Positions 8,662 through 20,582 of a DNA stretch of 64,000 nt are shown here, piece after piece (positions within the stretch are counted from its first letter, which is position 1; each line of letters starts with the position of its first letter). The notes beneath the pieces were generated by a model, which was not told the origin of the DNA, did no database searches, and worked only from the letters and a program-made list of their open reading frames with translations. Both the position numbers and the translations under genes were made by a program. This DNA is from Chitinophagaceae bacterium (GTDB lineage: Bacteria; Bacteroidota; Bacteroidia; Chitinophagales; Chitinophagaceae): contig JADJKL010000001.1 of assembly GCA_016706055.1 (NCBI GenBank), positions 186,001-250,000 of the forward strand, read 5' to 3'.

Positions 8662-9775
8662 TTATTTTTGTGCTAACACTTCTATCAATTTGTCTTCAAG
8701 ATCTTTGCCCCGCAATCCTCTGGCAAGTATTTTACCATCAGGTCCAATTAAAAAACCATCGGGAATGGGTTGCACTCCATACATTTTCGAAATTTTTTCT
8801 TCCCCATTCAATTCAGAAGCTTGAGCCCAGGTTAATTTATCCTTTTATTGGCGGCTTTCCGTTTTATCGGCTGCTTAATACATCAGTAGAGTATTGGAAA
8901 ATAGTAAAGCCTTTATCCTTATACTTTTCATACAACCCTTCCAGGTTTGGATGCTCTGCTCTGCAAGGCACACACCACTGTGCCCAAAATTCCAGCAATA
9001 CATATTTTCCCTTGAAGTCGGATAACTTTACTGGATTTCCGCTTGTATCTTTTGAGGTAAAATCTGGTGCATAGTTACCCACAGCAACAAATTTTCTAGC
9101 AGCAATCGTTTTGCCTACGGTAATACCCATATCACTTTCCTGAACTTGTTTTGGAAGTGTATTATACAATGCTTCTAATTCTTCAATTGGCAGTCTGTTT
9201 TGCCTTACATATAAAATAGATGCGCTTAAAAATGAATTTGGGTGTTTTTTTACGAATTCTATTTTATATGCGTCAACAGAATCCCGTTTTTCTTCCATTG
9301 ATTTTGAAATTCTTTTATATTCAACAGATTCCTCCGATAAGTTTTTAAGTGGTTCTCTCATCTCAACTGCTCGTTTGTAAATAGGGTCCGTAAAATTTCT
9401 GACAACAGTATTCTCATCATTTGTTATTGTGCCAGTAATTTCCACATTGCTGAGTTCGTCCATCTGTCCGCTCACTTTAATAATACCCGGCTCCAGGTAA
9501 AAAGGAAAACTTTTCTGGCTTTTGAGCCCACCTAAATTTATCGAGGTGCTTTTTGTTGAATTTATCTTACCCTTTACTTAAAACGGTCATTATTCGCCAT
9601 AACAACTATGACTTCTAACATTATCCTTTCCATTAAATTTTTTGTAAACAATTACACTATCGTTACCCAGCCCTTTTATTGTACCATTAATTGTAAAATC
9701 CTTTCTTTTCCCTAGGAAAAGAACTTGGGATAGTAAACCAAAAAATAGAAATAGAATGAAAGAAAACTTTTTCAT
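8662..9775 (-). CDS. TlpA-family thiol-disulfide protein with DUF4369-like domain (paralogue 4), frameshifted
   Basis: The first 61 residues (9775-9590) give a signal peptide and the opening of the DUF4369-like domain (DFTINGTIKGLGNDSVIVY). After a shift near 9580 the protein continues to about 8870 with EELEALYNTLPKQVQESDMG and the active site WAQWCVPC, then shifts again in the 8840-8880 region and ends at 8662 (KLIEVLAQK). The 8840-8880 stretch differs from paralogue 3 by several small insertions and deletions, more than simple homopolymer slips, so this copy may be a real pseudogene. It lies 21 bases upstream of paralogue 3. Confidence 0.7.
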
Positions 9776-9797
9776 AGATTTTATTTAAACAATTTGA

Positions 9798-11355
9798 TTA
9801 TTTTTTTACAAGCAGGGACTGTATCATCATTTCAAGTGTAGCTTCATTACTTCCATCCGTTCTGAAATTTGAAAATATTATTCTGCCATCCTGATCTATT
9901 AAAAAATTAACCGGAGCAGCACCACGGTTATCAAGCGGTCCTTTCTGCCAATCCTTATTATCTTTTAATGGAATAAAACTATAACCACTTGATTTCATAA
10001 ACGGCACTACGTAGTCGTCCTGATCACCCAATATGTTAATACCTAAATACACAAAATCCTTTCCTTTAAAATTTTTAACCACATTCTCAAAATGTGGAAA
10101 CTCGCCACGGCAAAGGTCCACAACCGGGAAACCAATACGTCAGCAGAACAACTTTACCCTTATAGTCATTCAAAGAAGATTTTCCCTTTGTTAAATAAGT
10201 TTCAAGATTAAATACCGGGGCTTGTCTTGCAGTCGTATCTCGTACATACAATACATCTTTATTCACTGCTGCGGAAGCTTTATTTATTTTGTTTCCATAA
10301 ATAAGCAATTGATTATTTATTTTTTCTGTAGGCTCTTTTGCAAAAAAAGTAAGCAATTTTTCATACGCCTCTTTTGTCTTTCCTGCCTCATCCAAAACCT
10401 GTGCTTTTAATAAAATAATGAAGGGTATGCTTGAGCCGTATCTTGGCACTTGTATTTTATCAGCAATCGCTATGGCGTCTACTGCTTTACCATTCTTAAG
10501 TAATGACTGAACTTCTGCAACATTTTTTGCAAGCTGTGTATTGTCATTCCAGGTCTTTAATCCTCTTTCCTGTAACGGCGAGCCAGCTACATAAGCTGCC
10601 AGTCCAACTGCTTCCTTCGCAGATTTTTCCAGCAAAACTTCAAAATAAGTAGACATGCCAGACATTGACCAATTAAACTTATCTACAGGAAAACTGCTTT
10701 TTAGTTGTTCATAATAAAGAATTTTTGTCGCTACATTTTTCTCTTTATGTGCTAACCAATATAAAGCTTGTGCGCCTCTTTCTGATGTAGGAAAATCCTT
10801 TGCTACCTGAAGACTAAGTTTTCTGTATAGTTCAAAATCAGTATCATCAAACCCACTGGCATAGTAAAAAGCATAATCTGCATTATCTGGCGCTGCTTCT
10901 TTTGCTTTTTTCAAATAATCCCGGGATACTTTAAAGTCACCCCATCTTTCTCCATCAATCCATAGATCAAAATAAGCTTTATGGAATTTTGGATCAATGG
11001 CTACGGCCTTCAATAAATAGGGCTTTGCCTTAGGGGCTCTCCTTGCCTGCAAAAGCATGACCCAATGCATACGGCATTGCCGCAGTAGTTGGAAAATTTT
11101 ACCATCCAGTCTTCATATAGTTTTATAAATTCAGGATCTTCTTGCCACTCCCCATTTTGTAAATCCTGATGCCTTTAAATATTTCTCATGCAGATCAAGA
11201 TCAGCAGGATTCTTTTCTATTTCCTTTCGAAGGTTACTGAGTTCTTCCGGATCAACAGCTGCTTTTTCAGTGCTGGGTTGAGCAATTGCTTGTAAGTTAA
11301 AAGCTGTGAATATAACAAACAGCAAACTGTATGAGAAGATTTTTATTCTTTTCAT
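9798..11355 (-). CDS. TPR-like repeat plus TlpA thioredoxin protein, frameshifted
   Basis: The start at 11355 gives a signal peptide (LLFVIFTAFNLQAIAQP). About 330 residues of helical, TPR-like repeats follow (AVAIDPKFHKAYFDL, EAAPDNADYAFYYAS and so on), then a C-terminal thioredoxin fold. The active site reads YWFPGCGPC when the two frames at 10100-10130 are joined, so the redox pair CGPC is intact. Breaks occur near 11100 and 10110. The product would be about 519 residues. The TPR-like part suggests protein-protein contact in the envelope. It follows susD by 39 bases. Confidence 0.75.
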
Positions 11356-11394
11356 GATAATTTTTTAATAGCTGAATAAATTTGTTACTATCGG

Positions 11395-12935
11395 TTAGTA
11401 AGTGTTTTGTTCTATAACTCCATCACTGGAAATGATTTCAGTTCTTGGCAGTGGCGCAGCCCATCTTCTTGATCCTTTTGGTAATGTATATGATTGAACT
11501 GGCTGTGTTGATAAAACGGCCGAGTTCGTATAAGGATAAAATGTTTTGCTGAGATTCACATCGTCGTTCGGATCTTCATTATTATTATAACGACGCAGAT
11601 CATACCAACGTTGCACAAAAGGCATCTCTCTTCTTCTTTCTTCAGCAACTTTTTTAATAGCATCATCTTTATTAATGGCAGAAATATTAACCCATGCACC
11701 CGGAAGCATTCTTTTTGCCCTTAGTGTGTTCACGGCAGTCATTGCTCCGTCAACATCGTTAGTACGTGCAAGTGCTTCTGCTTTTATCAAATACATTTCT
11801 GCCACTGTTGGACCCGAAGGTATTCTGTCTTTAAAAAAGAAGATATAACCAGGGTAATTATAAGATGGTTTTGCCAACCCTCTGTCGTAAGAATAGCCTT
11901 CCACTATATGATAGCGATAACGCAAGTCATTTGTCTGATCATACAGGTTTAATAAATTCTGGCTGGGTATATACCACCATGATTCATGATTAAGCATTCT
12001 GAAATATAAAAACTCCTTCCATCCCAGCATATCTGTAAAGTCGCTTTGGTTATCATGCGTATAAGGAAATTTAATCGTTACAGATTGTTGCTGGGGAGTT
12101 CCCGCATCAATAGTTAATACTCCGTCTCTTCCATAACGCATTTCGGAATTATAATCAACCAATGTGCTGTATTCTGCTAATGCAGCGTTAGCATGTGTAA
12201 TCGCTTTAGCATAATTATTTCTGTTTAGATAATAACGGGCAGCAAATCCATTTACACCAGCTTTAGAAGCTCTCCAGTGTCTTACTTGTGCGCCTTGTTG
12301 CAATGGTACTGTTGTTTTTAATGCTTCAGTAATATCTGATTCTATCAACTCATACACTTTCGAAAGTGGTTGGCGAACGAATGGCTCTTCAAAACTTGTC
12401 GAAAGTTTTATAGGTAACCCAGCTTCATTCTTATTAGCATCTGTATAAGGCAAACAATAGGTGTTGGCCAATTCCCAATAACTATAGGCACGGATCAAAT
12501 GTGCATCCGCCTTTATCGCTGCTTTATCTGCATCTGGACCAGTTACTTTATCTACATAATCCAGGGCCATATTGGCATAGAATATTTTTTATATTCTCCG
12601 CTCCAGAATCCTTCACGGGTATCATCTGGCAAGTAAGGAATATCCCAAAGCATAAATTGTATAGTAGCCATAGCAGAAAAAGTAGCCGGCCTTGCATCGT
12701 ATAATGATTTAGGAAGCTCATAATCATCGGTGCTATAAATAGCAGTCCTATTCCCTTCAGCATAAAACTGGGTATAGTTATTAAGCAATGCAGATAACTG
12801 ATCGGTAGTAGTTACTACCAACGAAGTGGTTTTAGATGGCGGCTCATCCAAGTACTTTTTACAAGAGGTTAATCCTGCCAAAATAAATATGCCAAAACTT
12901 ATTGAACGAATGATATATTGATATGATTTTTTCAT
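11395..12935 (-). CDS. RagB/SusD family outer-membrane lipoprotein, frameshifted
   Basis: The N-terminus carries a lipoprotein signal (FGIFILAGLTSCKKYLDEPP) with the lipobox cysteine. The SusD helical fold follows: SYWELANTYCLPYTDANK, LPIKLSTSFEEPF, a C-terminal EMYLIKAEALAR and a near-terminal RRWAAPLPRTEI. One A is missing in the run at about 12585, which splits the gene; joined it encodes about 513 residues. SusD proteins sit on the cell surface as the lid of the SusC channel and choose the ligand. The ligand is not readable here, and with no carbohydrate enzymes nearby it need not be a glycan. Confidence 0.88.
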
Positions 12936-12946
12936 TGTAATAGTTT

Positions 12947-15900
12947 TTAGAATTCACATTTAATACCGAATGTAATTTTAGGCCTTGGGTTCATTGTACC
13001 CAATGGATACTCCGGATCTTCTTTCGCTTTATTTGCATAAATCGTAAACAGATCATTACCCTGCGCATACAACTGAAGTCTGCTCATGTTAAATCTGGAG
13101 AGCAGCGATTTTGGGAGAGTATAATTAAGATTTATCTCCTGCATTCTTACATGCGAAGCATTTTCAACTAAATAACTCAGGTATCGATGGAACCTGTCCC
13201 AGAAATAATAACGGCCTTCATTCGGATTATAGGGTAATGGAACAATATCGGTTGCTTTACCATTCATCACTTCCGAAAGTTTTACATTAGGCAATACCCG
13301 GCTCGCCCAGGTAGGAGGATAATTAAACCCTAAACGTTGAAACACATGTCCGAATTTTCCTGTAAGCATGAATGATAAATTAAAATCTTTATACTGGAAT
13401 GCACTGCTAAAGCCCAATGTATAAGGAGCTACTAGTGTACCAGTATTCTTCATGTAATCTCTGCCATCGCCAGGTGTAAATGCCGCAAAAGTATAGGTTG
13501 TACCATCAGCCCCATACACACTTGGTTGGTTATTTATAACACCGGCATAAACAAAACGCCATAATGAATTTGCATCTTCTCCTACTACATAAGCACCAGT
13601 ACCGCCGGAGTATAAAGTGGAAGCAGCATATGTTGCAATAAATAGTTTTTCAATGGTGTTTTTATTATACGAGAAATTAAGATTTCCTCTCCAGGTTAAT
13701 GCTCTGGTAATTTTCATATGCGTTCCCAACTCAAGCTCTATTCCTCTATTACTCATTTCAGCATTGTTTAAACGCTGGCTGGTAGTACCATTGATAGCCG
13801 GGATCGATAATTGTGCAATCAGGTCTTTACCATATTTATTGTACACATCTATTTTACCGTACAATTTTCCACGGAATAAAGAATAATCAAGACCTATATT
13901 CCAGGTACGGGTTTTTTCCCACCTTAGTGTAGGGTTTCCAAAACTGGAAACAGTTGCTGTATAATCACCAGTATATATATTTTGGCTTCCAGCTGTAGCA
14001 ATTAATGGACGGAAAGAAGTTGATCTGTCCACATTACCATTGTAACCAAACGTAGCTCTTACATTCATGCGGTCTATCCATTTAATGGTAGACATAAAAT
14101 TTTCTTTATAAATCTGCCATCCTAAACCAACAGACCAGAAGGGTGCATACCTGTACTTGGGATCATCAGTAATAAGGTTAGAGGCATCTGTACGATAGCT
14201 GCCCGACAATGTATATTTTTTGCTATAAGTATAGGCCGCATTCGCATAGGCGGAAAAATATCGCTCCGTTCCGTACGAATAAGTATTAACGTAGGAAAAT
14301 GTTTGATTACTGCCCATCCAGTTTTTTATTTGAAAGAATGTTCCACCTGGCCCATTTGGAAATATTCCTGTAGTCAATGTTTGATCATTATACCCATAGG
14401 TAGTTGGGTTTCCGAAAAACTCTGTTACAACGTTGTTTATTTCAGCACCTGCCAACGCTGTTACTTCATGCTTTTGAGCAAACACATTATTGTAATTAAC
14501 CTGGTTTCTCCAGTTATAAGACTGTGCTTTAGATCTGCTTTGGTTTAAAATACTTCCCTTTGGAAGATTAGGAGTCATCACATTTGTTGATTGATTCCAC
14601 GAAGTCGCCTGATTTACAATCTGACGAACATAAAAGGTATTATCGTTATAAATTCCTTTATTAAAAGTGTTAAATAACTCAAACTGTCCTTTTGTATCAA
14701 AGGTCAAGCCTTTTATAATTTTAAAATTAAACCCCGCCTGTAATCTTGTGTTTAATTGATCTGTTCTCAAATCTCTGTTTGCAATTTCATTTATTGGATT
14801 ATAATTCCAGTTTGCATACGGAAACTTACTCGTAGGTACTAGTCTGTTTATAATGGGAGTATAATATCTGTTAATATCAGTGTACGACCCATCAGTATTA
14901 ACCAGCATATCATAAGGAGACATTCCTTGGATATCACTAAGACCTACTCCATTATTCCGGGCCTGATTGGCATAAAGCATTCCGGAAAAATTAAAATTCA
15001 TCCAATTAAATACTTCAGCATTTGTTCTGAAGTTTACCATGTAACGCTTATTGGTAGTTTCTTTAAAGTTGGATTGGTTATCCTCGTACATGAGCGAAAC
15101 AATATTGCTCATTCTTCCTGTAGAACCACTAAGCGTAAGGTTGTATTGTGTGCTAACAGGATTGGCTAATAAATAATCTGAGATCTGCCCACGGTTATCC
15201 AGTGTTTTTAATCTTTCTAATGTTGCGTCTCTTTCTGCTGCTGTAATGTAGCCAAAATTAAATTCGTTCAGCGCAATGCCGGCTTGAGAGAAGGCAAAAC
15301 CGTTATCTGTGACTGCAATCGGATTTTGTAACGTTCTCCAATTGGCATAAGCCAGCTTTTCATACTCAACTGTTTGGTCTGATGGAGCTAGTGGACGAAC
15401 ATAGTCCAAATCAAATTTCTTACCTATTCTGGTAAATGCATTCAATTCCACTTTTAAGGTGCCTTTTTTGCTGACTTGGTGGTGATAACAATTACACCAT
15501 TAGCCGAACGGGCACCCCAGATAGAAGCAGCAGCAGCATCTTTTAAAATAGTTACCGTTTCTACATCATTGGGATTAATAGAGGTAAAATCTCCCTGTAC
15601 CGGAAATCCGTCTACCACTATTAGTGGCTGTTGTTGAGCATATAAACTGCTTTGTCCTCTTATTGCAAATATAGGATTACCATCTACGTCCAATTTACCC
15701 TGCACTCCCGCAGTGGTTCCTATAAGACGCTGCGCTATATTAGTAGTTGGCTTTTCTAATTGATCCTTTTCAATAACAGAAAAAGCTCCAGTAGCCCTTT
15801 CTTTAGAAATTGTTTGAAAACCGGTATTAACCACCACTGCAACTTCAGACATCTCAGATATCTTCGTTTTAAGAGATACGTTTAAATCAGTTCTATTATC

Positions 15901-16488
15901 AACAGAAATTTCCGTTGTTTCAACGTTAACTCCGCTAAAAACTAATTTGGCAGATTTATTAACGCCACTTAAAACAAACTCTCCGTTTGCATTCGTTGCT
16001 GTTGCAATTCTTGTTCCTTTAACCGTTACAGTTACCCCTTCAACTGGCTCGCCTTTTTCATTTACTACTCTTCCTCTAATATCAATGGCAGGGGGTGGCA
16101 CCGGAATTTCATCATTCAATAAAACCTCCGGCTCCTTTGGATTTAGAACAATTGTTTTGTCTACAATACGGAAAGTAAATCCAGTGGAAAAAAGGCTTTG
16201 ACTAATGGCCTCATCAATCGTCGCATTATTTACATGCACACTCACTTTCCCTACCTTTCTTAATTCCCCATTATTGTACAGAAAATAAAAACCGGTTTGT
16301 TTCTTGATTTCTTTGAACACTTTTTCAAGTGATACATTCTGCATATCAAGACTAACCTTTTGCGCATTGCCGGTCGCAGCTACCTGTAAACAGGCGGTTA
16401 GTAAGATTACTGCAGTCAATTTCATAACTCTTAAGAGTTTTAACCCTGCAGCAGTTTGCCGCAAGGATTGGTTCTGTAAAAATTGCAT
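12947..16488 (-). CDS. SusC/RagA TonB-dependent transporter with STN domain, frameshifted
   Basis: About 1180 residues in two frames. Part one (16488-15454) has a signal peptide, an STN domain (VSLEKVFKEIKKQTGFYF), a carboxypeptidase-regulatory-like domain (about residues 130-205) and the plug ending GVIVITTKSAKK. One A is missing at about 15460. Part two (15451-12947) is the 22-strand barrel ending in ITFGIKCEF. The STN domain is the hallmark of transporters that signal inward to a FecR-type anti-sigma factor, and the fecR and sigma genes lie directly upstream. TonB powers uptake across the outer membrane. The substrate is unknown. Confidence 0.9.
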
Positions 16489-16627
16489 AGTTTTGTGAAG
16501 TTTAGGTTTTACAATAAGCAGTGTCTATTTGTTTTATTTAAAGCCTGACTTTTATGCCGCTTCGGGTTCCATCCGGAGCGGTTTTATTTTCAGACAGTTT
16601 CAAAAAATTTAGTTCATTATTCTACTA

Positions 16628-17788
16628 TTATTTAGTTCTTACTTCTACCGTTTTCCCCTTGATTTTAAATTCCACACCTCCAGCCTGTTCAAGCATAAAC
16701 AATACTTGTGAAATATTTACCTGCCTGCGGATTGAACCACTATAATATTGGGCAACTCATATTTCCTACATACTGAATCTGTACATCATACCAGCGAGAC
16801 AACTGACGAAGAATATCAACAATATTATCGTTATCAAAATCAAATAAGCCATTCTTCCAGGCAATCGCTTTATTTACATCTGCATCCTTATCAACCAACA
16901 AAGACTTATTGCCTTTTGTGAATTGTGCTTGTTGATTTGGGCTTAGTATTACATTGTTGTCGCCATTTAACACCTTCACCTTACCCTCTACTAATGTCGT
17001 TTTTATTTGCTCATCATCGCTATAGCTCATTACATTAAAGTGAGTTCCCAATACCTCTACTTCCACTCCATTTTCAAGACCCACTTTAAACGGCATAGCC
17101 GCATTTTTCGCTACTTCAAAATATCCTTCGCCGGTTAGTTCCACTTTTCTTTCGGTACCTGAAAAAGTTGCAGGAAAACGTAAGGTTGATGCTGCATTCA
17201 ACCACACTTTAGAACCATCTGCTAATGTTAACTGATATTGTCCGCCACGAGGCGTTGATATAGTGTTGTACACAACTTCGCCTGCCACTCCTTCAGTATT
17301 ATAAGCCAGTTGTCCGTCATCCAGTTTTATCACTTCTGTATTTCCTTGCTCAGTAAGGCTTCCATTAGCAGCATTATCTAATATAATAGTAGAGCCATCT
17401 GCTAAGGTTAGTATCGCTTTGTTACCACCAGGGCTACATCGCTGTTTACAGGATTGGCTTTTTCAACCTTCGCAACTTGAGTGTGCTTGTTCTTATTATT
17501 ATAAAGAAGAAATGCGCCAATTGATACTAACAGAAGAATTGCAACGGAAGCAGCAACCCGAAAAAAACTTCTCTTATAAAAAGGCACTATAATAGCTTCC
17601 TTTTTATTTAATTCGTCAACAATCTGTTGATATAATTTTTCTCTAAGTGTATTCTGATCGCCGACAGTAATGTCATCCTCAATATTTTCTGGCAAGGAAT
17701 ACCATTTATCTATCAGTGCTTTTTCCTCAAAAGAAGCTTTTCCATCAAGATACTTTTGCAATAATGCCAGTGCTTTTTGATTACTCAT
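16628..17788 (-). CDS. FecR-family anti-sigma factor, frameshifted
   Basis: The cytoplasmic part (MSNQKALALLQKYLDGKASF) with a DUF4880-like helix region is followed by one membrane helix (VAASVAILLLVSIGAFLLY, about residues 75-95) and a periplasmic FecR domain (RGGQYQLTLADGSKVWLNAA, VKVLNGDNNVILSPNQQAQF). The C-terminal secretin/TonB-like fold (DIVDILRQLSRWYDVQ) ends in KIKGKTVEVRTK. Breaks lie near 17410 (a missing G in a G run restores APGGNKAILTL) and near 16742. FecR senses the STN domain of its TonB receptor and releases the sigma factor. It lies between the sigma gene and susC, the standard order. Confidence 0.87.
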
Positions 17789-17901
17789 AAAACTTACAAA
17801 TCGTTAATTAAATTGAATTTAGGGGAGAAGGTTACATACTACATACCCAAATGAAGGCGTAGGTACTAGTCAACTTGAAGAAAAATAATATTTTCTTTAC
17901 A

Positions 17902-18461
17902 TTAAAGTAAAAAAGGGAGGAAGGAAGAATAGCGGGACAGTTTCTCTCTTAGCCTTTTTAAGGCTGATGTGATGGTGTTTTTTACTGTTTGTTCAGAAAC
18001 CTTAAGCTGTTCCGCTATTAATGCTATGGGTAATTGCTCTATTCTGCTAAGCCGGTAAATCCGTTGCATTTTTTCAGGCAGCTTGCTTACTTCGTCAGCA
18101 ATAAGGTGTTGCAGTTCTTTATATTGTAGAAATTCTTCCGTGGTTAATTCAGTTTGTTCCAGTGATTCTGTAGAAAGAGGAACTATAATACCTTTTTGAG
18201 ATTGCCGGTACACTTTTTTTATAATCCAATATTTCAAGGCAGTGTATAAGTACGGTGCCAGACTTTCTTCTACCTCAATTGTTTTTCTGTTTCGCCAGCA
18301 ACTTATAAAAACCTCTTGTACAGCATCCTGAGCATCGGCATCATTGCCAAGACGGGTTAGTGCTTTTTATAAAGCTGCTCCCAATAGCGGTCATACAATT
18401 CCCGGAAAGCAGATTGTTCTTCTTCCGAAATTAATAACATACTATCAGACAGATAACCCAT
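17902..18461 (-). CDS. ECF RNA polymerase sigma factor, frameshifted
   Basis: The start at 18461 gives MGYLSDSMLLISEEEQSAF followed by the sigma-2 region (RELYDRYWEQLYKK). A missing A in the run at about 18367 interrupts the gene; after it ALTRLGNDADAQDAVQEVF completes region 2. Region 4 is clear (LPEKMQRIYRLSRIEQLP, IALIAEQLKVSEQTVKN). Total about 186 residues. It belongs to the FecI-like ECF group that works with FecR and a SusC receptor, and it probably drives the operon below it. The fecR gene starts 113 bases downstream. Confidence 0.88.
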
Positions 18462-18534
18462 TCTTTCCTTACTCTTTGATTTTTACCGGACAATAAATGT
18501 AGGTTATTTATAATTCATCTTTTTATTAGGCATT

Positions 18535-18558
18535 AAAAAAGGAGTGCTTTCGCACCCC
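18535..18558 (-). terminator. Terminator after LytTR copy B
   Basis: The same hairpin as at 4112-4135 (GGGGTGC-GAAA-GCACTCC on the minus strand, then a T run). It lies 34 bases beyond the end of the LytTR remnant. Confidence 0.7.
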
Positions 18559-18591
18559 TTTTAAATCAAAACTAACTGCAAATGAGAAATT

Positions 18592-18836
18592 TTATCCGAC
18601 TTCAAATAATTGATGATAACCGTTTATTCTAATAGGATCAATATAATTATTACTACTCGTTGGTAAGCAACAATATTCTGCATCATTAACAATCAACACT
18701 GATTTCTCTAATTCATTTCTATATTGATGGCCAACGGGTAATTCTTTCTCCTTCAGCCAAACTTTTTCTTTGTCAAACTGTACAATTTTTTTCTAGCGAA
18801 ACAATAAACGACTTATGCATTCGAACAAATAAACTA
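18592..18836 (-). pseudogene. LytTR-domain regulator remnant (copy B, 5' truncated)
   Basis: Translating the minus strand gives FVRMHKSFI, then (after one shift in a run of seven T) KIVQFDKEKVWLKEKELPVG and HQYRNELEKSVLIVNDAEYC, ending GYHQLFEVG. This is the C-terminal half of a LytTR domain, about 80 percent identical at base level to 4173-4420. The homology stops abruptly near 18836, so the N-terminal half has been lost. It lies directly upstream of the sigma gene. The next 289 bases (18837-19125) hold no gene or pattern that I can support. Confidence 0.7.
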
Positions 18837-19125
18837 CAAATCAAGATCAGTCATTTATACTAATAAGCCTTAACAGGATATTAAACAACTACTTGCTTAT
18901 TAAACATCTAAACCCAGTATGTTCCAATCCTGTGTCTGGACTAGCAAATGACATTATCAAGAAGATTTTGGTAATTAGTTCATAAAAATACCAGACTCAA
19001 ATCCATCCAAGCACAAAGACTTTGAGCAATCAAACCTTATTTTGTTGATATAAAAGAATTAGAATTTAGGTAATATCAACTCAGGGAAGCTGATGATAAA
19101 AAAATATTTTAAATACCAGCTTTTT

Positions 19126-20483
19126 TTATAAGTCAGTTATTGGCTTATAATTGGGAACTAATGACTTCATTACACCCCAAGCTATCAGGTAAGCTACAGC
19201 ACAGAATATAAACATGATTGTATAACCTGTTTCTATATGGCCTAGTGCTTTATAATGGTCAAACAAGGCGCCCCCTACTTTTGTAACAATTACACCACCG
19301 ATTCCACCTGCCATTCCACCAATACCCACTACAGAAGCCGTTGCTTTTTTAGGAAACATATCAGACACTGTTGTAAACAAGTTAGCACTCCAAGCCTGGT
19401 GTGCCGAAGCACCGATGCCAATCAGTATTACAGGCATCCAGAAGCTGATCTCACCAAGCCATTGTGCAGCTAATACTACCAATGGTATAAAGGCTATCAT
19501 CAACATGGCTCTCATCCTGCCATCATAGGGTTTGTATCCTCTTTTAATAAAATAAATAGGGAACCAACCACCACCAATACTGCCAAACATTGTAAGGCTG
19601 TACAATACAGCCAGCGGTAGCATAATATCAGTACCCACAATTCCATATTGGTCCTTTAAATAAGCGGGTAGCCAGAAAAGAAAAAACCACCACACACCAT
19701 CAGTCATAAACTTACCAAAAGCAAAAGCCCAAGTTTGCTTGTATTGCAATAATTTCCCCCACGAAACTTTTTCTTTGGATTCTATTATATTATCTTCTAT
19801 ATCATCGCTGTTGATATAATCAAGTTCAGATTTGGATAACCTTTTTTGTTTTTCGGGCTTTTCATAAAAGAACAACCAGAAGAACAGCCACATAAAACCA
19901 ATAGCTCCAATAATTATAAAGGCAGCTTCCCAACCCCAGTTTGAAGCTATCCAGGGAACAGTTAATGGTGCAAGGATAGCCCCACGTTGGCTCCCGAATT
20001 AAAAATACCAGTGGCAAATGATCTTTCTTTTTTAGGAAAATATTCTGCTGTGGCTTTGATGGCACCAGGGAAGTTGCCCGACTCTCCAATAGCCAAGATT
20101 GCTCGGCCAAACATAAATCCCATAACTGAGACTGGTAATGCAACAATACCCACCCAGCCTAATGCTGTAGTAATCCCTGTACCGATTGGTATGGCTAAAG
20201 CATGTACAATTGCACCAATAGACCAGATGATAATTGCCCAGGCAAACCCTTTCTTGGTGCCGAGCTTATCTATGATACGCCCTGCAAATAACATAGCAAT
20301 TGCATACGTAAACTGAAATACGGCAGCGATGTCGGCATAATCACTATTACTCCAGCCAAACTTTTCTTCCAACGATGGCTTTAATAAACTAAGCACCTGC
20401 CTGTCCAGATAGTTTACAGTGGTAGCAAAAAATAACAGGGTGCATATCGTCCACCTGTATTTCCCGATTTTTTCTTTGATCAT
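19126..20483 (-). CDS. exuT: MFS hexuronate transporter (ExuT-like), frameshifted
   Basis: About 452 residues with twelve predicted membrane helices of the anion:cation symporter family. The N-terminus has YRWTICTLLFFATTVNYLDR, the family signature that includes the NYxDR motif, followed by LGTKKGFAWAIIIWS. A missing G in a run at about 19980 splits the gene; restored, the text reads GANVGAILAPLTVPW. It closes an operon with uxaC (100 bases upstream), uxaA and uxaB, so import of galacturonate or glucuronate is the likely job. Oligosaccharide transport is less likely, because the enzymes upstream release monomers. Confidence 0.85.
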
Positions 20484-20582
20484 TTGCTAAGTTTTAAATG
20501 CCCATAAATCTGCAGAAACATACTTGCCGGTCTTGGTCCGCAGAAGCTTTTAGAAGGAGCAGGTTTGTGGGGATAATAATAT

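Noticed and set aside
9798..11355. Reading the TPR-TlpA region as three separate small proteins
   Set aside because: The pieces abut, share the domain order of known TPR-redoxin proteins, and the CGPC active site is restored only when the frames are joined.
18837..19125. Possible further remnant of the duplicated operon between LytTR copy B and exuT
   Set aside because: I searched by eye for TlpA, SusC or DsbD-N text in this stretch and found none.
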